DNA of 64,000 nucleotides. It comes from Novosphingobium barchaimii LL02 (GTDB taxonomy: Bacteria > Pseudomonadota > Alphaproteobacteria > Sphingomonadales > Sphingomonadaceae). Positions 10,141 to 18,328 of the stretch are shown one piece after another (the stretch's first letter is position 1; the number at the start of each line of letters is the position of its first letter). The position numbers and the translations under genes are program-made. The stretch covers positions 360,668 through 424,667 of the forward strand of contig NZ_KQ130452.1 of assembly GCF_001046635.1 (NCBI RefSeq), given 5' to 3'. The notes below the pieces were generated by a model, which was not told the DNA's origin, searched no databases, and saw only the letters and a list, made by a program, of their open reading frames with translations.

Positions 10141-10404
10141 ATGACCGCATCAGTCCCCGCCGAGGATCTGCGTGACCACTTTGCCCATTGTATTCAGGTA
10201 TTTGGCGGCGTTACCGCATCCTCGCGGCGCCTGGGTATCGACGAGCGGGCGCTGCGGCGTTTCATCAACGGCGAACTGCCGGTCAGCGCGCGGTTGCTGG
10301 GCGACACCGCAGCGGCCTTGCGCACCCTGATCGCCGAGGCGACGGCGGCGCAGGCTCATATCTTAGCAGCAATTGGCACCGGGACGGACGAACCGCACGG
10401 CTGA
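10141..10404 (+). CDS. Small helix-turn-helix-like protein
   Basis: 87 residues. The central part (GGVTASSRRLGIDERALRRF, then INGELPVSARLL) has the spacing of a Cro/C1-type helix-turn-helix: a small-residue turn, RLGI and a following recognition-like helix. A helical C-terminus follows. GGAAG lies ahead of the ATG. Many sphingomonads carry comparable short proteins, but I know no function. It sits between ahcY and the divL-like gene, behind the ahcY terminator, so it probably has its own promoter. Confidence 0.6.
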   Translation: MTASVPAEDLRDHFAHCIQVFGGVTASSRRLGIDERALRRFINGELPVSARLLGDTAAALRTLIAEATAAQAHILAAIGTGTDEPHG

Positions 10405-10800
10405 AAGCCGCGCACGGTTTCGGATGTTTCGACAGGCTCAGCCCGAGCGGGGCGGGTGGGACGCTGGCAGCATTCTAACGTCATGAACCATATTGGTTAT
10501 AATTTCAACCCACTCATTGCTCCCGAGGTGTAAGGGCGCTGAGGTGTATCGGGCAGTCCTCGTGGGCTGGGTCGCGGTTTTCGGCGGTATGCATCCACCT
10601 CAAGCGCCCTGTCGAAGTCGAACCTGCTCATTGTGGTCCCCGGCCCCGGCCCGATGTTCTTTTTCGGCTGCGTGATCGCTTCAGGCGTAATCCCGTTTTC
10701 GCCGGCGGACGATTTCATGCGCCCGTCCGGCGCGCGTATCTACCGGAATCGCGCCATTCCCCATTGTCAGCACCGGCGGGGCGCATCATAGCCTAGCGCA
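10405..10800. repeat. Non-coding gap carrying a sphingomonad-type dispersed repeat
   Basis: About 400 bases without a convincing gene. Positions 10427-10450 hold a TTTCGACAGGCTCAGCCC-type unit, and a second partial inverted copy (CCTGTCGAAG) lies near 10609. Units of this kind recur in intergenic DNA of sphingomonads and related genomes. Apparent short frames here lack ribosome sites. Confidence 0.5.
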
Positions 10801-13158
10801 ATGGAATTCTCCCGCTTCCTGCCCGTTCTGATTGGCCTGCTGCTCGGCGCTTGGACCATGGCTGCCGCCTGGGCCGTGCTGGCCGCCCGCGCCCGGCAGA
10901 ACCGCGCCGAACATCAACTTCGTTCCGCCCGCCGTCTTGGCCGCATGGTCGAGGAATCTCCGGCGCTGCCTCTGCTGGTGCGCACCGATGGCCGGATCGA
11001 GGCCAGCCCGCGCCTTGGTCAGTGGCTGGGGCTGGACGGGGTGCCGCAATATCTTTCCGAACTCGATGGAAACGGGAAGGGCCTGCCTGCCGACAAGCTG
11101 GCCGAACTGACCGAAGCGGTGCGCCGTTGCCAGAAGACTGCCGCACCGTTCCGCATGGTGGCGACGCCCCACGGATCGAGCCGCAGCTTGGCCCTGCGCG
11201 GGCACCTTGCCGACCCGCAGGTATCCCCCGGCGGCGCGGCGATGGTCTGGGTCTTCGACTTCAGCGACAGCGAGACCGAACTCACCCGCCTGCGCGATGA
11301 AGCGGCCCGCGCGCGCGGCGATTTCCACGCGCTCGTCTCGCTGATCGAGGCCGCGCCGATGCCGATGTGGTTCCGCCGCCCGGACGGCGAACTGCAGCTG
11401 GTCAACCATGCCTATGTCGCGGCCGTGGGGGCTGAGAGCGCCGATGCGGTGGTCGCCAAGGGCACTGAATTGATCGAGGCGGTGGACGGCATCGCCCCCG
11501 GACACGTCGCGCGTCAGGCGATGGAAAAGGGCATCCCGATCGAGCGTATCGTCTCCACCACCATCGACGGCCAGCGCCGCGCCTTACGCGTTAGTGACCT
11601 GCCGCTGGGTGATGATGGGGTGGCAGGATATGCCGTCGACATCGAAGACCTTGAGGAAATGTCCCGCTCGTTCCGCGCCTTCCGCGAGGCGCAGCGCGCA
11701 TTGCTCGACCAGCTCTCCGCCGGTGTTGCTCAGTTCGACGCCAAGCGCCGCCTGACGTTCGCCAACCAGCCGTTCCAGCGCCTGTTCAAGCTGGATGGCC
11801 GCATCCTCGTCGATCCGCCTGCGTTCGAACGCCTGCTCGATGCCGCGCGCGATGCCGGGCGCGTGCCTGAGGTGCGCGATTTTCCGGCGTGGCGGCGCGA
11901 GAAGGCAGCATGGTTCTCCGCCGGCAGCACGCAGGAGGAGCCATGGGCGCTGGCGGACGGCACGCATTTGCGCATTGTCGCCCAGCCTGTCCCCGATGGC
12001 GGGTTGCTGCTCATTGTCGAGGATCGCACCGAACAGCTGCGACTTTCCGCCATGCGCGATACCCTGCTGCGAACCCGTACCGCCACGTTCGACAGCCTGT
12101 TCGAATCGATCGCGGTGTTTGCGCCCGATGGCCGGATGCAGATCTGGAACCGCCGCTTCGCCGCCGACTGGGGGCTGGAGAACGAGTTCCTCGACACCCA
12201 CCCCCATATCGAAGCGCTGCTTCGCAAGATCGCCTCGCGCCTGAAACGGCCGGTCGAGGCGGAAACGGTCGGCAACGTCGTGCGCGCCGCTACGCTCGAC
12301 CGCAACCAGACCGGCGGGCGCATCGCGCTGGCGGACGGACGAATGCTGGAATTTGCCGGGGTGCCGCTGCCTGATGGCAATGGCCTGCTGGCGGTGCTGG
12401 ACATCACCGATTCGCAAAAGGCCGAAGACGCCCTGCGCGAAAGCAACGCCGCACTGATAGAGGCGGATGCGATCAAGACCCGCTTCCTCGCCAACATGAG
12501 CAAGGAACTGCGCACTCCGCTGACCTCGATCGGCGGCTTTGCCGAGATGCTGGAAACTGGCCTCGGCGGCGATCTGAGCGATGCGGGCAAGGATTACGTC
12601 GTCTCGATCATCACCGCTTCGGCGCAGCTGGGCGAGCATATCGACAGCTTGCTCGATCTTTCGCAAAGCGAAGCGGGCCTGCTTCCGCTAAAGCTGGAGG
12701 AGATCGACCCGATGCCCTTCGTGCGCACCGTGGTGGAGGAGAGGGCAGGGCGGCTGCAGAAGGCGGGGCTGACACTGGACCTGCAGGCCAATGGCCTGAT
12801 GCGCCCGCTGGTGGCCGACCGCCGCCGGCTGGCGCGCGCCATCGGCCATATCGTCGACAACGCCATCGCCGCCTCGCCGCGCGGGGCCCGCGTGCTCGTC
12901 CATGTCTCGCGGCGCAAGTCGGCTGCAGGGGAGGATGTTGTGCGGATCGTGGTCCAGGACAAGGGCGCCGGGCTCGACAGCCGCAGTCTCGCCCGCGCGC
13001 TTGATGGCATGAAAGTAAGCGCCGACGGTAAAAGCGTGGACCGCCGCCAGGGCCTTGGCCTGCCGCTTGCCCGGCAGTTGGTGGAAGCGCACGGCGGATC
13101 GCTGCGCCTCGCTTCCGAGCCGGGCAAGGGCACCAGCGCGATCATCGAACTGCCATGA
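10801..13158 (+). CDS. divL: DivL-like pseudo-histidine kinase (PAS domains, HisKA without His)
   Basis: 785 residues. One N-terminal membrane helix (about 6-29) is followed by several PAS-like segments (roughly 45-165, 185-305, 310-430, 440-545), a HisKA dimerisation helix (about 555-620) and a HATPase domain (about 670-785). The H-box reads NMSKELRTPL: the phospho-accepting histidine is lysine 568. The ATP-binding parts are present: N-box (DNAIAAS), DKGAG near 720, and GLGLPLARQLVEAHGG. In Caulobacter DivL the histidine is replaced by tyrosine, and DivL acts as a kinase regulator in the CtrA/CckA cell-cycle pathway rather than as a normal kinase. Position next to tsaE, with a stop/start overlap, supports DivL. 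The symbol is by analogy. Confidence 0.75.
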   Translation: MEFSRFLPVLIGLLLGAWTMAAAWAVLAARARQNRAEHQLRSARRLGRMVEESPALPLLVRTDGRIEASPRLGQWLGLDGVPQYLSELDGNGKGLPADKLAELTEAVRRCQKTAAPFRMVATPHGSSRSLALRGHLADPQVSPGGAAMVWVFDFSDSETELTRLRDEAARARGDFHALVSLIEAAPMPMWFRRPDGELQLVNHAYVAAVGAESADAVVAKGTELIEAVDGIAPGHVARQAMEKGIPIERIVSTTIDGQRRALRVSDLPLGDDGVAGYAVDIEDLEEMSRSFRAFREAQRALLDQLSAGVAQFDAKRRLTFANQPFQRLFKLDGRILVDPPAFERLLDAARDAGRVPEVRDFPAWRREKAAWFSAGSTQEEPWALADGTHLRIVAQPVPDGGLLLIVEDRTEQLRLSAMRDTLLRTRTATFDSLFESIAVFAPDGRMQIWNRRFAADWGLENEFLDTHPHIEALLRKIASRLKRPVEAETVGNVVRAATLDRNQTGGRIALADGRMLEFAGVPLPDGNGLLAVLDITDSQKAEDALRESNAALIEADAIKTRFLANMSKELRTPLTSIGGFAEMLETGLGGDLSDAGKDYVVSIITASAQLGEHIDSLLDLSQSEAGLLPLKLEEIDPMPFVRTVVEERAGRLQKAGLTLDLQANGLMRPLVADRRRLARAIGHIVDNAIAASPRGARVLVHVSRRKSAAGEDVVRIVVQDKGAGLDSRSLARALDGMKVSADGKSVDRRQGLGLPLARQLVEAHGGSLRLASEPGKGTSAIIELP

Positions 13159-13598
13159 TCGCGCTGCCTGATCTTGCCGCGATGGACCGCCTTGGCCGTG
13201 CGATTGCCCAGGAACTGCGCGCCGGGGATGTCGTCGCGCTGACCGGCGGCCTTGGCACGGGCAAGACCACGCTCGCCCGCTCGATCATCGCCGGATTGGG
13301 GCATGAAGGCGAAGTGCCGTCGCCCAGTTTCTCCATCATCGAGCCCTACGATCCGCCCGGTGTTAGGCTGCCGCTGGTCCACGCAGACTTCTACCGCCTA
13401 AAGCATCCGGACGAGGCCCAGGAGATCGGTCTTGACGATTACCGCAACGGCGCCGCGCTCATCGCCGAGTGGCCCGATCACGCCGGCGGCTTCGCGCATG
13501 AGCCGGGCTGCCTTTCAATCACGCTGGAAGTTGCGGAAGAGGGCAGGATCGCCATTGTCGAAGGTGGGCCAGATTGGCTAGGGCGGATGCCACGATGA
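13155..13598 (+). CDS. tsaE: tRNA threonylcarbamoyladenosine biosynthesis ATPase TsaE
   Basis: 147 residues, the usual size. Walker A is GGLGTGKTT near residue 31; SPSFSI and HADFYRL follow, the latter belonging to the TsaE active site. It works with TsaB and TsaD to make t6A37 in ANN-decoding tRNAs. The ATG at 13155 overlaps the divL-like stop and the stop overlaps amgK, so translation is probably coupled along the operon. Confidence 0.96.
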   Translation: MIALPDLAAMDRLGRAIAQELRAGDVVALTGGLGTGKTTLARSIIAGLGHEGEVPSPSFSIIEPYDPPGVRLPLVHADFYRLKHPDEAQEIGLDDYRNGAALIAEWPDHAGGFAHEPGCLSITLEVAEEGRIAIVEGGPDWLGRMPR

Positions 13599-14611
13599 CG
13601 CAGAACACTGTCCCCTTGCCCGCCACGTCCCTGCCCGAGGGCGTCGACGCTTTCCTAGCCGCCGCCGGTTGGGGGGCTGCCGAGGTGGAGCCATTACCTG
13701 GTGACGCCTCGTTCCGGCGCTACTTCCGCGTGCGCAAGGCCAGCGGCGAAACCGCCATGCTGATGGACGCACCGCCGCCGAACGAAGACCCGGAACCGTA
13801 CTTGCGCGCGGCGCACTGGCTCGACGCCAACGGAATGCGGGCGCCGCATATCCTGGCGGAGAACGCAGCACGCGGTCTCGTTCTGATCGAGGATTTCGGC
13901 GAGGCGCGCATGCGCGACTACCTCGATCAGTGGCCGGATGACGAGCCTGCAATCTACGGCGCGGCTGTAGATGCGCTGACCAGGCTGCACCAGTTGCCGC
14001 CGGGGCCTTTCCGCGACTATTCGATGAGTGAGTACCAGCGCGAAGTGCGGCTGTTCATCGACTGGTACTGCACCGCGCAGAACCTTTACGTCGATGTCGC
14101 CGGTTTCGCTTCCGCCTGGGAATCGGTCATGGGCGAGCTTCTCGGCCGTCAGCGACAGAGCGGCGTCACCGTGCTGCGCGATTATCACGCAGAGAATATC
14201 ATGCTGCTCGGCAGTCTGGAAAAGCAGGGCCTGCTCGACTTCCAGGACGCTCTGGTGGGCCACCCGGCATACGATCTGGTGTCGCTGCTGCAGGACGCGC
14301 GCCGCGATGTCTCGCCCGAGCTGGAGGCGCAGATGTTCGACCATTACGTGCGCAAATCCGGCGCCGATGCCGATACATTCCTGGCCGATTACGCCCGCCT
14401 TGGCGCGCAGCGTAACATCAAGATCATCGGCATCTTCGTGCGCCTGTGGCGCCGTGACGGCAAGCCGCGCTACCTCGATCTGATCCCGCGCGTCTGGGCC
14501 ATGCTGGAGCGCGATCTCGCGCACCCGGCGCTTGGGCCGCTCGCGGCGTGGTTTGATTCGAACATTCCGGCCGCCCTGCGCGATGCCGACGGGGGCACTT
14601 TCGAGCGATGA
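13595..14611 (+). CDS. amgK: Anomeric MurNAc/GlcNAc kinase (phosphotransferase family)
   Basis: 338 residues from the ATG at 13595, which overlaps the tsaE stop (ATGA). It has the aminoglycoside-phosphotransferase fold. The catalytic loop L-R-D-Y-H-A-E-N-I-M and the metal-binding L-L-D-F-Q-D-A follow in the expected order. Pairing with a MurU-like nucleotidyltransferase immediately downstream identifies it as AmgK. In Pseudomonas putida, AmgK phosphorylates MurNAc (and GlcNAc) at C1, letting recycled wall sugar bypass MurA. A generic aminoglycoside kinase is unlikely given the context. Confidence 0.87.
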   Translation: MTQNTVPLPATSLPEGVDAFLAAAGWGAAEVEPLPGDASFRRYFRVRKASGETAMLMDAPPPNEDPEPYLRAAHWLDANGMRAPHILAENAARGLVLIEDFGEARMRDYLDQWPDDEPAIYGAAVDALTRLHQLPPGPFRDYSMSEYQREVRLFIDWYCTAQNLYVDVAGFASAWESVMGELLGRQRQSGVTVLRDYHAENIMLLGSLEKQGLLDFQDALVGHPAYDLVSLLQDARRDVSPELEAQMFDHYVRKSGADADTFLADYARLGAQRNIKIIGIFVRLWRRDGKPRYLDLIPRVWAMLERDLAHPALGPLAAWFDSNIPAALRDADGGTFER

Positions 14612-15333
14612 GTGAAAAGCCGCTCGCCAGCGATACGGCGATGATCCTGGCTGCCGGGCTGGGCAAGCGCATGCGTCCGCTCACCGCCAGCCAGCCCAAG
14701 CCACTGGTGCGCGTGGCGGGCAAGTCGCTGATCGACCATGCGCTGGACAAGGCTGGCGCTGCCGGCATCGCCCATGCGGTAGTCAATGCCCACTACATGG
14801 CCGACGCGCTGGAAGGGCATCTGAAGGTCCGCAAGTCCGCACCGCAGGTCGCGCTGTCTGACGAGCGCGACCAACTGTTGGAGACGGGCGGCGGCATGGT
14901 GCGCGCGGCCTCACTGCTCCCCGATCCGTTTTTCTGTCTCAACAGCGACAACATCTGGATCGACGGCCCCACTGACGTCTTTTCGGAACTGTCGCAGTGC
15001 TGGGACGCGGAGCGGATGGATGCGCTGCTGCTCGTGGTGCCGCATACTCGCGCGCGGAATTACCGGGGCGAGGGTGACTTTCACCTCGATGCTGCGGGGC
15101 GGGTTTCGCGCCGCCGGCAAAGCCGCGTCGCCCCGTTCATCTACACCGGCATCCAACTTGTTTCGAAGCGGTTGCTGCGCGATGCCCCTGAAGGGGCGTT
15201 CTCCACCAATGTATTGTGGAGCCGCGCGATCGAGGAAGGCCGCCTCTACGGCGTTTCGCATATGGGCCTGTGGTGCGAGGTGGGTGAGCCTTCGGCCATC
15301 AAGCCCACCGAGGAATGGCTGACGCGTGCCTGA
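14608..15333 (+). CDS. murU: N-acetylmuramate-1-phosphate uridylyltransferase
   Basis: 241 residues with the sugar-nucleotidyltransferase signature L-A-A-G-L-G-K-R-M-R-P-L-T at the N-terminus, the QPKPLV loop and LNSDN in the middle. It lies directly after amgK with an ATGA overlap. MurU converts MurNAc-1-phosphate and UTP to UDP-MurNAc, completing the recycling route that evades fosfomycin-sensitive MurA. Length is close to the characterised Pseudomonas enzyme. The alternative is a mannose-1-phosphate guanylyltransferase-like enzyme, judged less likely because of the amgK pairing. Confidence 0.87.
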   Translation: MSEKPLASDTAMILAAGLGKRMRPLTASQPKPLVRVAGKSLIDHALDKAGAAGIAHAVVNAHYMADALEGHLKVRKSAPQVALSDERDQLLETGGGMVRAASLLPDPFFCLNSDNIWIDGPTDVFSELSQCWDAERMDALLLVVPHTRARNYRGEGDFHLDAAGRVSRRRQSRVAPFIYTGIQLVSKRLLRDAPEGAFSTNVLWSRAIEEGRLYGVSHMGLWCEVGEPSAIKPTEEWLTRA

Positions 15334-18328
15334 GAAGGCGACGCTCGGTAAAGGTGGCCCCAAAGTCTACTCGATTGCTGCGCATCGCGGATTTGCCGAT
15401 GCCTTGGTCGCCGGCCTCGTGCCGCGTTACGCGCAAGGCGAGCTTGGCCTTGCGCGGCTGACGCTGCTGCTGCCGAGCCGCCGCACGGTGCGCACGATGA
15501 CCGAGGCTTTCGTGCGCCATTCGGGCACCGGCCTGCTGCTGCCGCGCATGGTGGTAGTTGGCGATCTCGATCTGGACGAGACGCTGGGCCCCCTGCTCGA
15601 TCCGCTGGGGGCGGCGGATATTCCGCCGGCTGCGGACCCGACGCGGCGCTGGCTGCGGCTGGCCCGTTACTTGCGCGAAGTCGAAGGCGATACCGCCGGA
15701 AAGGGCGCGGCATTGCTGCGACGCGCTTGGGAAATCGGGCGCACGATGGACCGCCTGCTGGCCGAGGGTATTGCCCCGATCGACCTTCTTTCCGACCGCG
15801 TGATCGGCATCGTCGGCGAGATGGCGGGGCACTGGACCGACAATACCCGCACCTTCCTGATGGTGCAGCAGCACTGGATCGCCGAACTCGCCGCGCGCGG
15901 AGAAATCGACGCGCCGGAACGCCGCAATCGCCTGTTCGATCACGCCGCCGCGCGCTGGGCGCAAAGCCCGCCTGCGTGGCCCGTGGTGGCAGCGGGCGTG
16001 ACGGGCGCATCGCCTGCTCTCGCAAAATTGCTGCGGGTGGTGAGCGAGATGGAGCAGGGCAGCGTCGTCCTGCCCGACCTCGACCTGTCGCTTGATGCAG
16101 AGGTCTGGGACGAACTCGGCACTGCGGGCAATCCGGCTCAGTATGACGATCCGCCGTTCGGGCGCGGCGATGCGGTTACACACCCGCAGTACCACCTAAA
16201 ACTGCTGCTCAACCGCATGGATCTGCGGCGCGACGAAGTGCAGCCCTGGCACCGCTCCGGCCCCGCCGCGGCGCCGCCGGAGCGCCGCCGCGTGATCTCC
16301 AACCTGTTCCTGCCGCCGCGCGCATCTGCGGCGTGGGTAGACCTTCCCGCCGAACATCGCCGCCTTTCCGGCGTGCGGCTGATGGAAAGCACTCACCCCG
16401 GCGAGGAGGCGCAGGCTATCGCCGTGCTGATGCGTGAGGCGCTGGAAACGCCCGAGCGCCGCGTTGCCCTGATCTCGCCCGACCGGGGCCTTGCCGCGCG
16501 CGTCGTCGCGCATCTGGAACGCTGGGGCATCGCGGCCGACGACACCGCCGGTCGCCCCTTGCCGCAGACCGCCGCCGGGCGCCTTATGCTACTGGTGGCG
16601 GAAGTGGTTGCCGAGCAGGCCGCCCCGGTGCCGCTGGTGGCGCTGCTGGTCCATCCGCTGGCAGGCGCAGGCGAACGCCGCCCACGCTGGCTGGAGAGTG
16701 CGCGGCGGCTGGACCTTGCTCTGCGGGGGCCGCGCCCCGGCGTCGGCCTCGCACCGGTTGCAGCCAAGGCGCAGGAGGCGAAGCTGGGAGACTGGTGGGG
16801 CGAGGTGGAAACGCTGCTCACTCCTCTGTTCGCGCTGACCGATGCCGAGCCGCTGGAGAAGCTGCTCGGAATGCTGGCCGATGCTGCGGAGGCATTGTGC
16901 GGCGAGACGGTGTGGAGCGGAGCGGACGGCCGCGCGCTGGGCGCCTTCGTTGAAGAACTGCGCGATGCCGCGGCGGCTGCGGGAACCCTGCTCGATCCGC
17001 GTGAACTGCACGCCGTGTTGCGAGATGCGATGGACCGCGCCTCGGTGCGTCCGCCCTGGGGCGGGCACCCGCGCGTCTCGATCTATGGCCTGCTCGAAGC
17101 GCGGATGAGCCGGGCCGATCTGGTCATCTGCGGCGGGCTTGTCGAGGGGGTCTGGCCGGCCAGCCCGACACAGGATTCGTTGCTGCCGCCGGCGGTGCTG
17201 CGCTCACTCGGGGTGCCGGGCGCGGACTTCCGCATTGGCCTTGCCGCGCACGATTTGGCGGCAGCATTAGGTGCGCCCGAAGTGGTGCTGAGCTGGGCGC
17301 AGCGCGACGAGGGCGGGCCGGTGATCCCCTCGCGCTTCGTGCTGCGGGTGCGCGCAATGCTGGGCGACCAGTTGGGGCGCCACCTTGAGAGTGAGGCGCT
17401 GCGCCTGGCTCGCCTGATCGACGATGCAGCATCCGTGCCGCCGCATCCGCGCCCGCAGCCCAGTCCCTCGGCGGAGCAGCGCCGAGTCGATCTTTCGGTG
17501 ACCGGGCTGGACCGCCTGCGCGGCGATCCCTACCAGTTCTACGCCAGCGCGATCCTGGCCCTGCGTAGCCTCGATGGTCTTGATGCCGAGCCGAGCGCGG
17601 CGTGGAAGGGCGAAGTCGCGCACCTCATCATGGAACTGTGGCACCGCGCGGGTGAGCCTGAAGGCGGCCTGCACGCCATTGCGCAAGATGTGCTGACGCA
17701 GCAGAACGCGCATCCGCTGATGCGGGTGCTGTGGTGGCCGCGCCTGTCTGCCGCGCTGGAGACGTTCGAGCGCAAGATCCTTGCTGCCAAGGCCAATGGC
17801 CGTGAAGTGCTTGCGGTGGAGGCATGGGGCGACATGCAGCACCGCGATATCCGTATTCACGGCCGCGCCGACCGTCTGGACCGGGCCGAGGATGGTTCCC
17901 TTGCCGTGGTGGACTACAAGACCGGCCAGCCGCCGACCGGTCGGCGCGTGGAGGAAGGCTTTGCATTGCAGCTCGGCCTTGTTGCGCTGATCGCCGAAGC
18001 CGGCGGGTTCGAGGGGGTGTCGGGCAAAGCGAATGCCTTTGAATACTGGTCGATGGCGAAGGCCAAGGACGGCAGCATGGGCTATGAATTCGAACCCGTG
18101 CTGGAAGGTCGCAAGAAGTCGGGCATCCCGCGTGAGGACTTTCTGCCAGAGACGATGCGCTACCTCGACGATGCGCTGGATCGATGGATTTTAGGCGACG
18201 AAGCCTTCGTGGCACGGCTCAACCCGGAGCTGGGCAGCTATGCCGATTACGACCAGTTGATGCGGCTGGACGAATGGATCACGACGTTGGGGGGCACTTC
18301 GGCGCAAGGCGGGGAAAACGCGGTATGA
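15326..18328 (+). CDS. addB: Double-strand break repair nuclease subunit AddB
   Basis: 1000 residues, GTG start at 15326 overlapping the murU stop. This is the alphaproteobacterial AddB type. It has a degenerate helicase-like N-terminal part (LLPSRR near residue 50), the CGGLVEGVWP segment around 595, and a C-terminal PD-(D/E)XK nuclease domain with RADRLDR ... VVDYKTG near residue 850. The Fe-S cysteines of Firmicute AddB are not evident. Together with AddA it resects broken ends and loads RecA. The stop overlaps the addA start. Confidence 0.94.
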   Translation: MPEKATLGKGGPKVYSIAAHRGFADALVAGLVPRYAQGELGLARLTLLLPSRRTVRTMTEAFVRHSGTGLLLPRMVVVGDLDLDETLGPLLDPLGAADIPPAADPTRRWLRLARYLREVEGDTAGKGAALLRRAWEIGRTMDRLLAEGIAPIDLLSDRVIGIVGEMAGHWTDNTRTFLMVQQHWIAELAARGEIDAPERRNRLFDHAAARWAQSPPAWPVVAAGVTGASPALAKLLRVVSEMEQGSVVLPDLDLSLDAEVWDELGTAGNPAQYDDPPFGRGDAVTHPQYHLKLLLNRMDLRRDEVQPWHRSGPAAAPPERRRVISNLFLPPRASAAWVDLPAEHRRLSGVRLMESTHPGEEAQAIAVLMREALETPERRVALISPDRGLAARVVAHLERWGIAADDTAGRPLPQTAAGRLMLLVAEVVAEQAAPVPLVALLVHPLAGAGERRPRWLESARRLDLALRGPRPGVGLAPVAAKAQEAKLGDWWGEVETLLTPLFALTDAEPLEKLLGMLADAAEALCGETVWSGADGRALGAFVEELRDAAAAAGTLLDPRELHAVLRDAMDRASVRPPWGGHPRVSIYGLLEARMSRADLVICGGLVEGVWPASPTQDSLLPPAVLRSLGVPGADFRIGLAAHDLAAALGAPEVVLSWAQRDEGGPVIPSRFVLRVRAMLGDQLGRHLESEALRLARLIDDAASVPPHPRPQPSPSAEQRRVDLSVTGLDRLRGDPYQFYASAILALRSLDGLDAEPSAAWKGEVAHLIMELWHRAGEPEGGLHAIAQDVLTQQNAHPLMRVLWWPRLSAALETFERKILAAKANGREVLAVEAWGDMQHRDIRIHGRADRLDRAEDGSLAVVDYKTGQPPTGRRVEEGFALQLGLVALIAEAGGFEGVSGKANAFEYWSMAKAKDGSMGYEFEPVLEGRKKSGIPREDFLPETMRYLDDALDRWILGDEAFVARLNPELGSYADYDQLMRLDEWITTLGGTSAQGGENAV

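Noticed and set aside
13595-14611. Aminoglycoside resistance kinase
   Set aside because: The fold is shared, but pairing with murU and location in a housekeeping operon fit AmgK; resistance to aminoglycosides is not supported.
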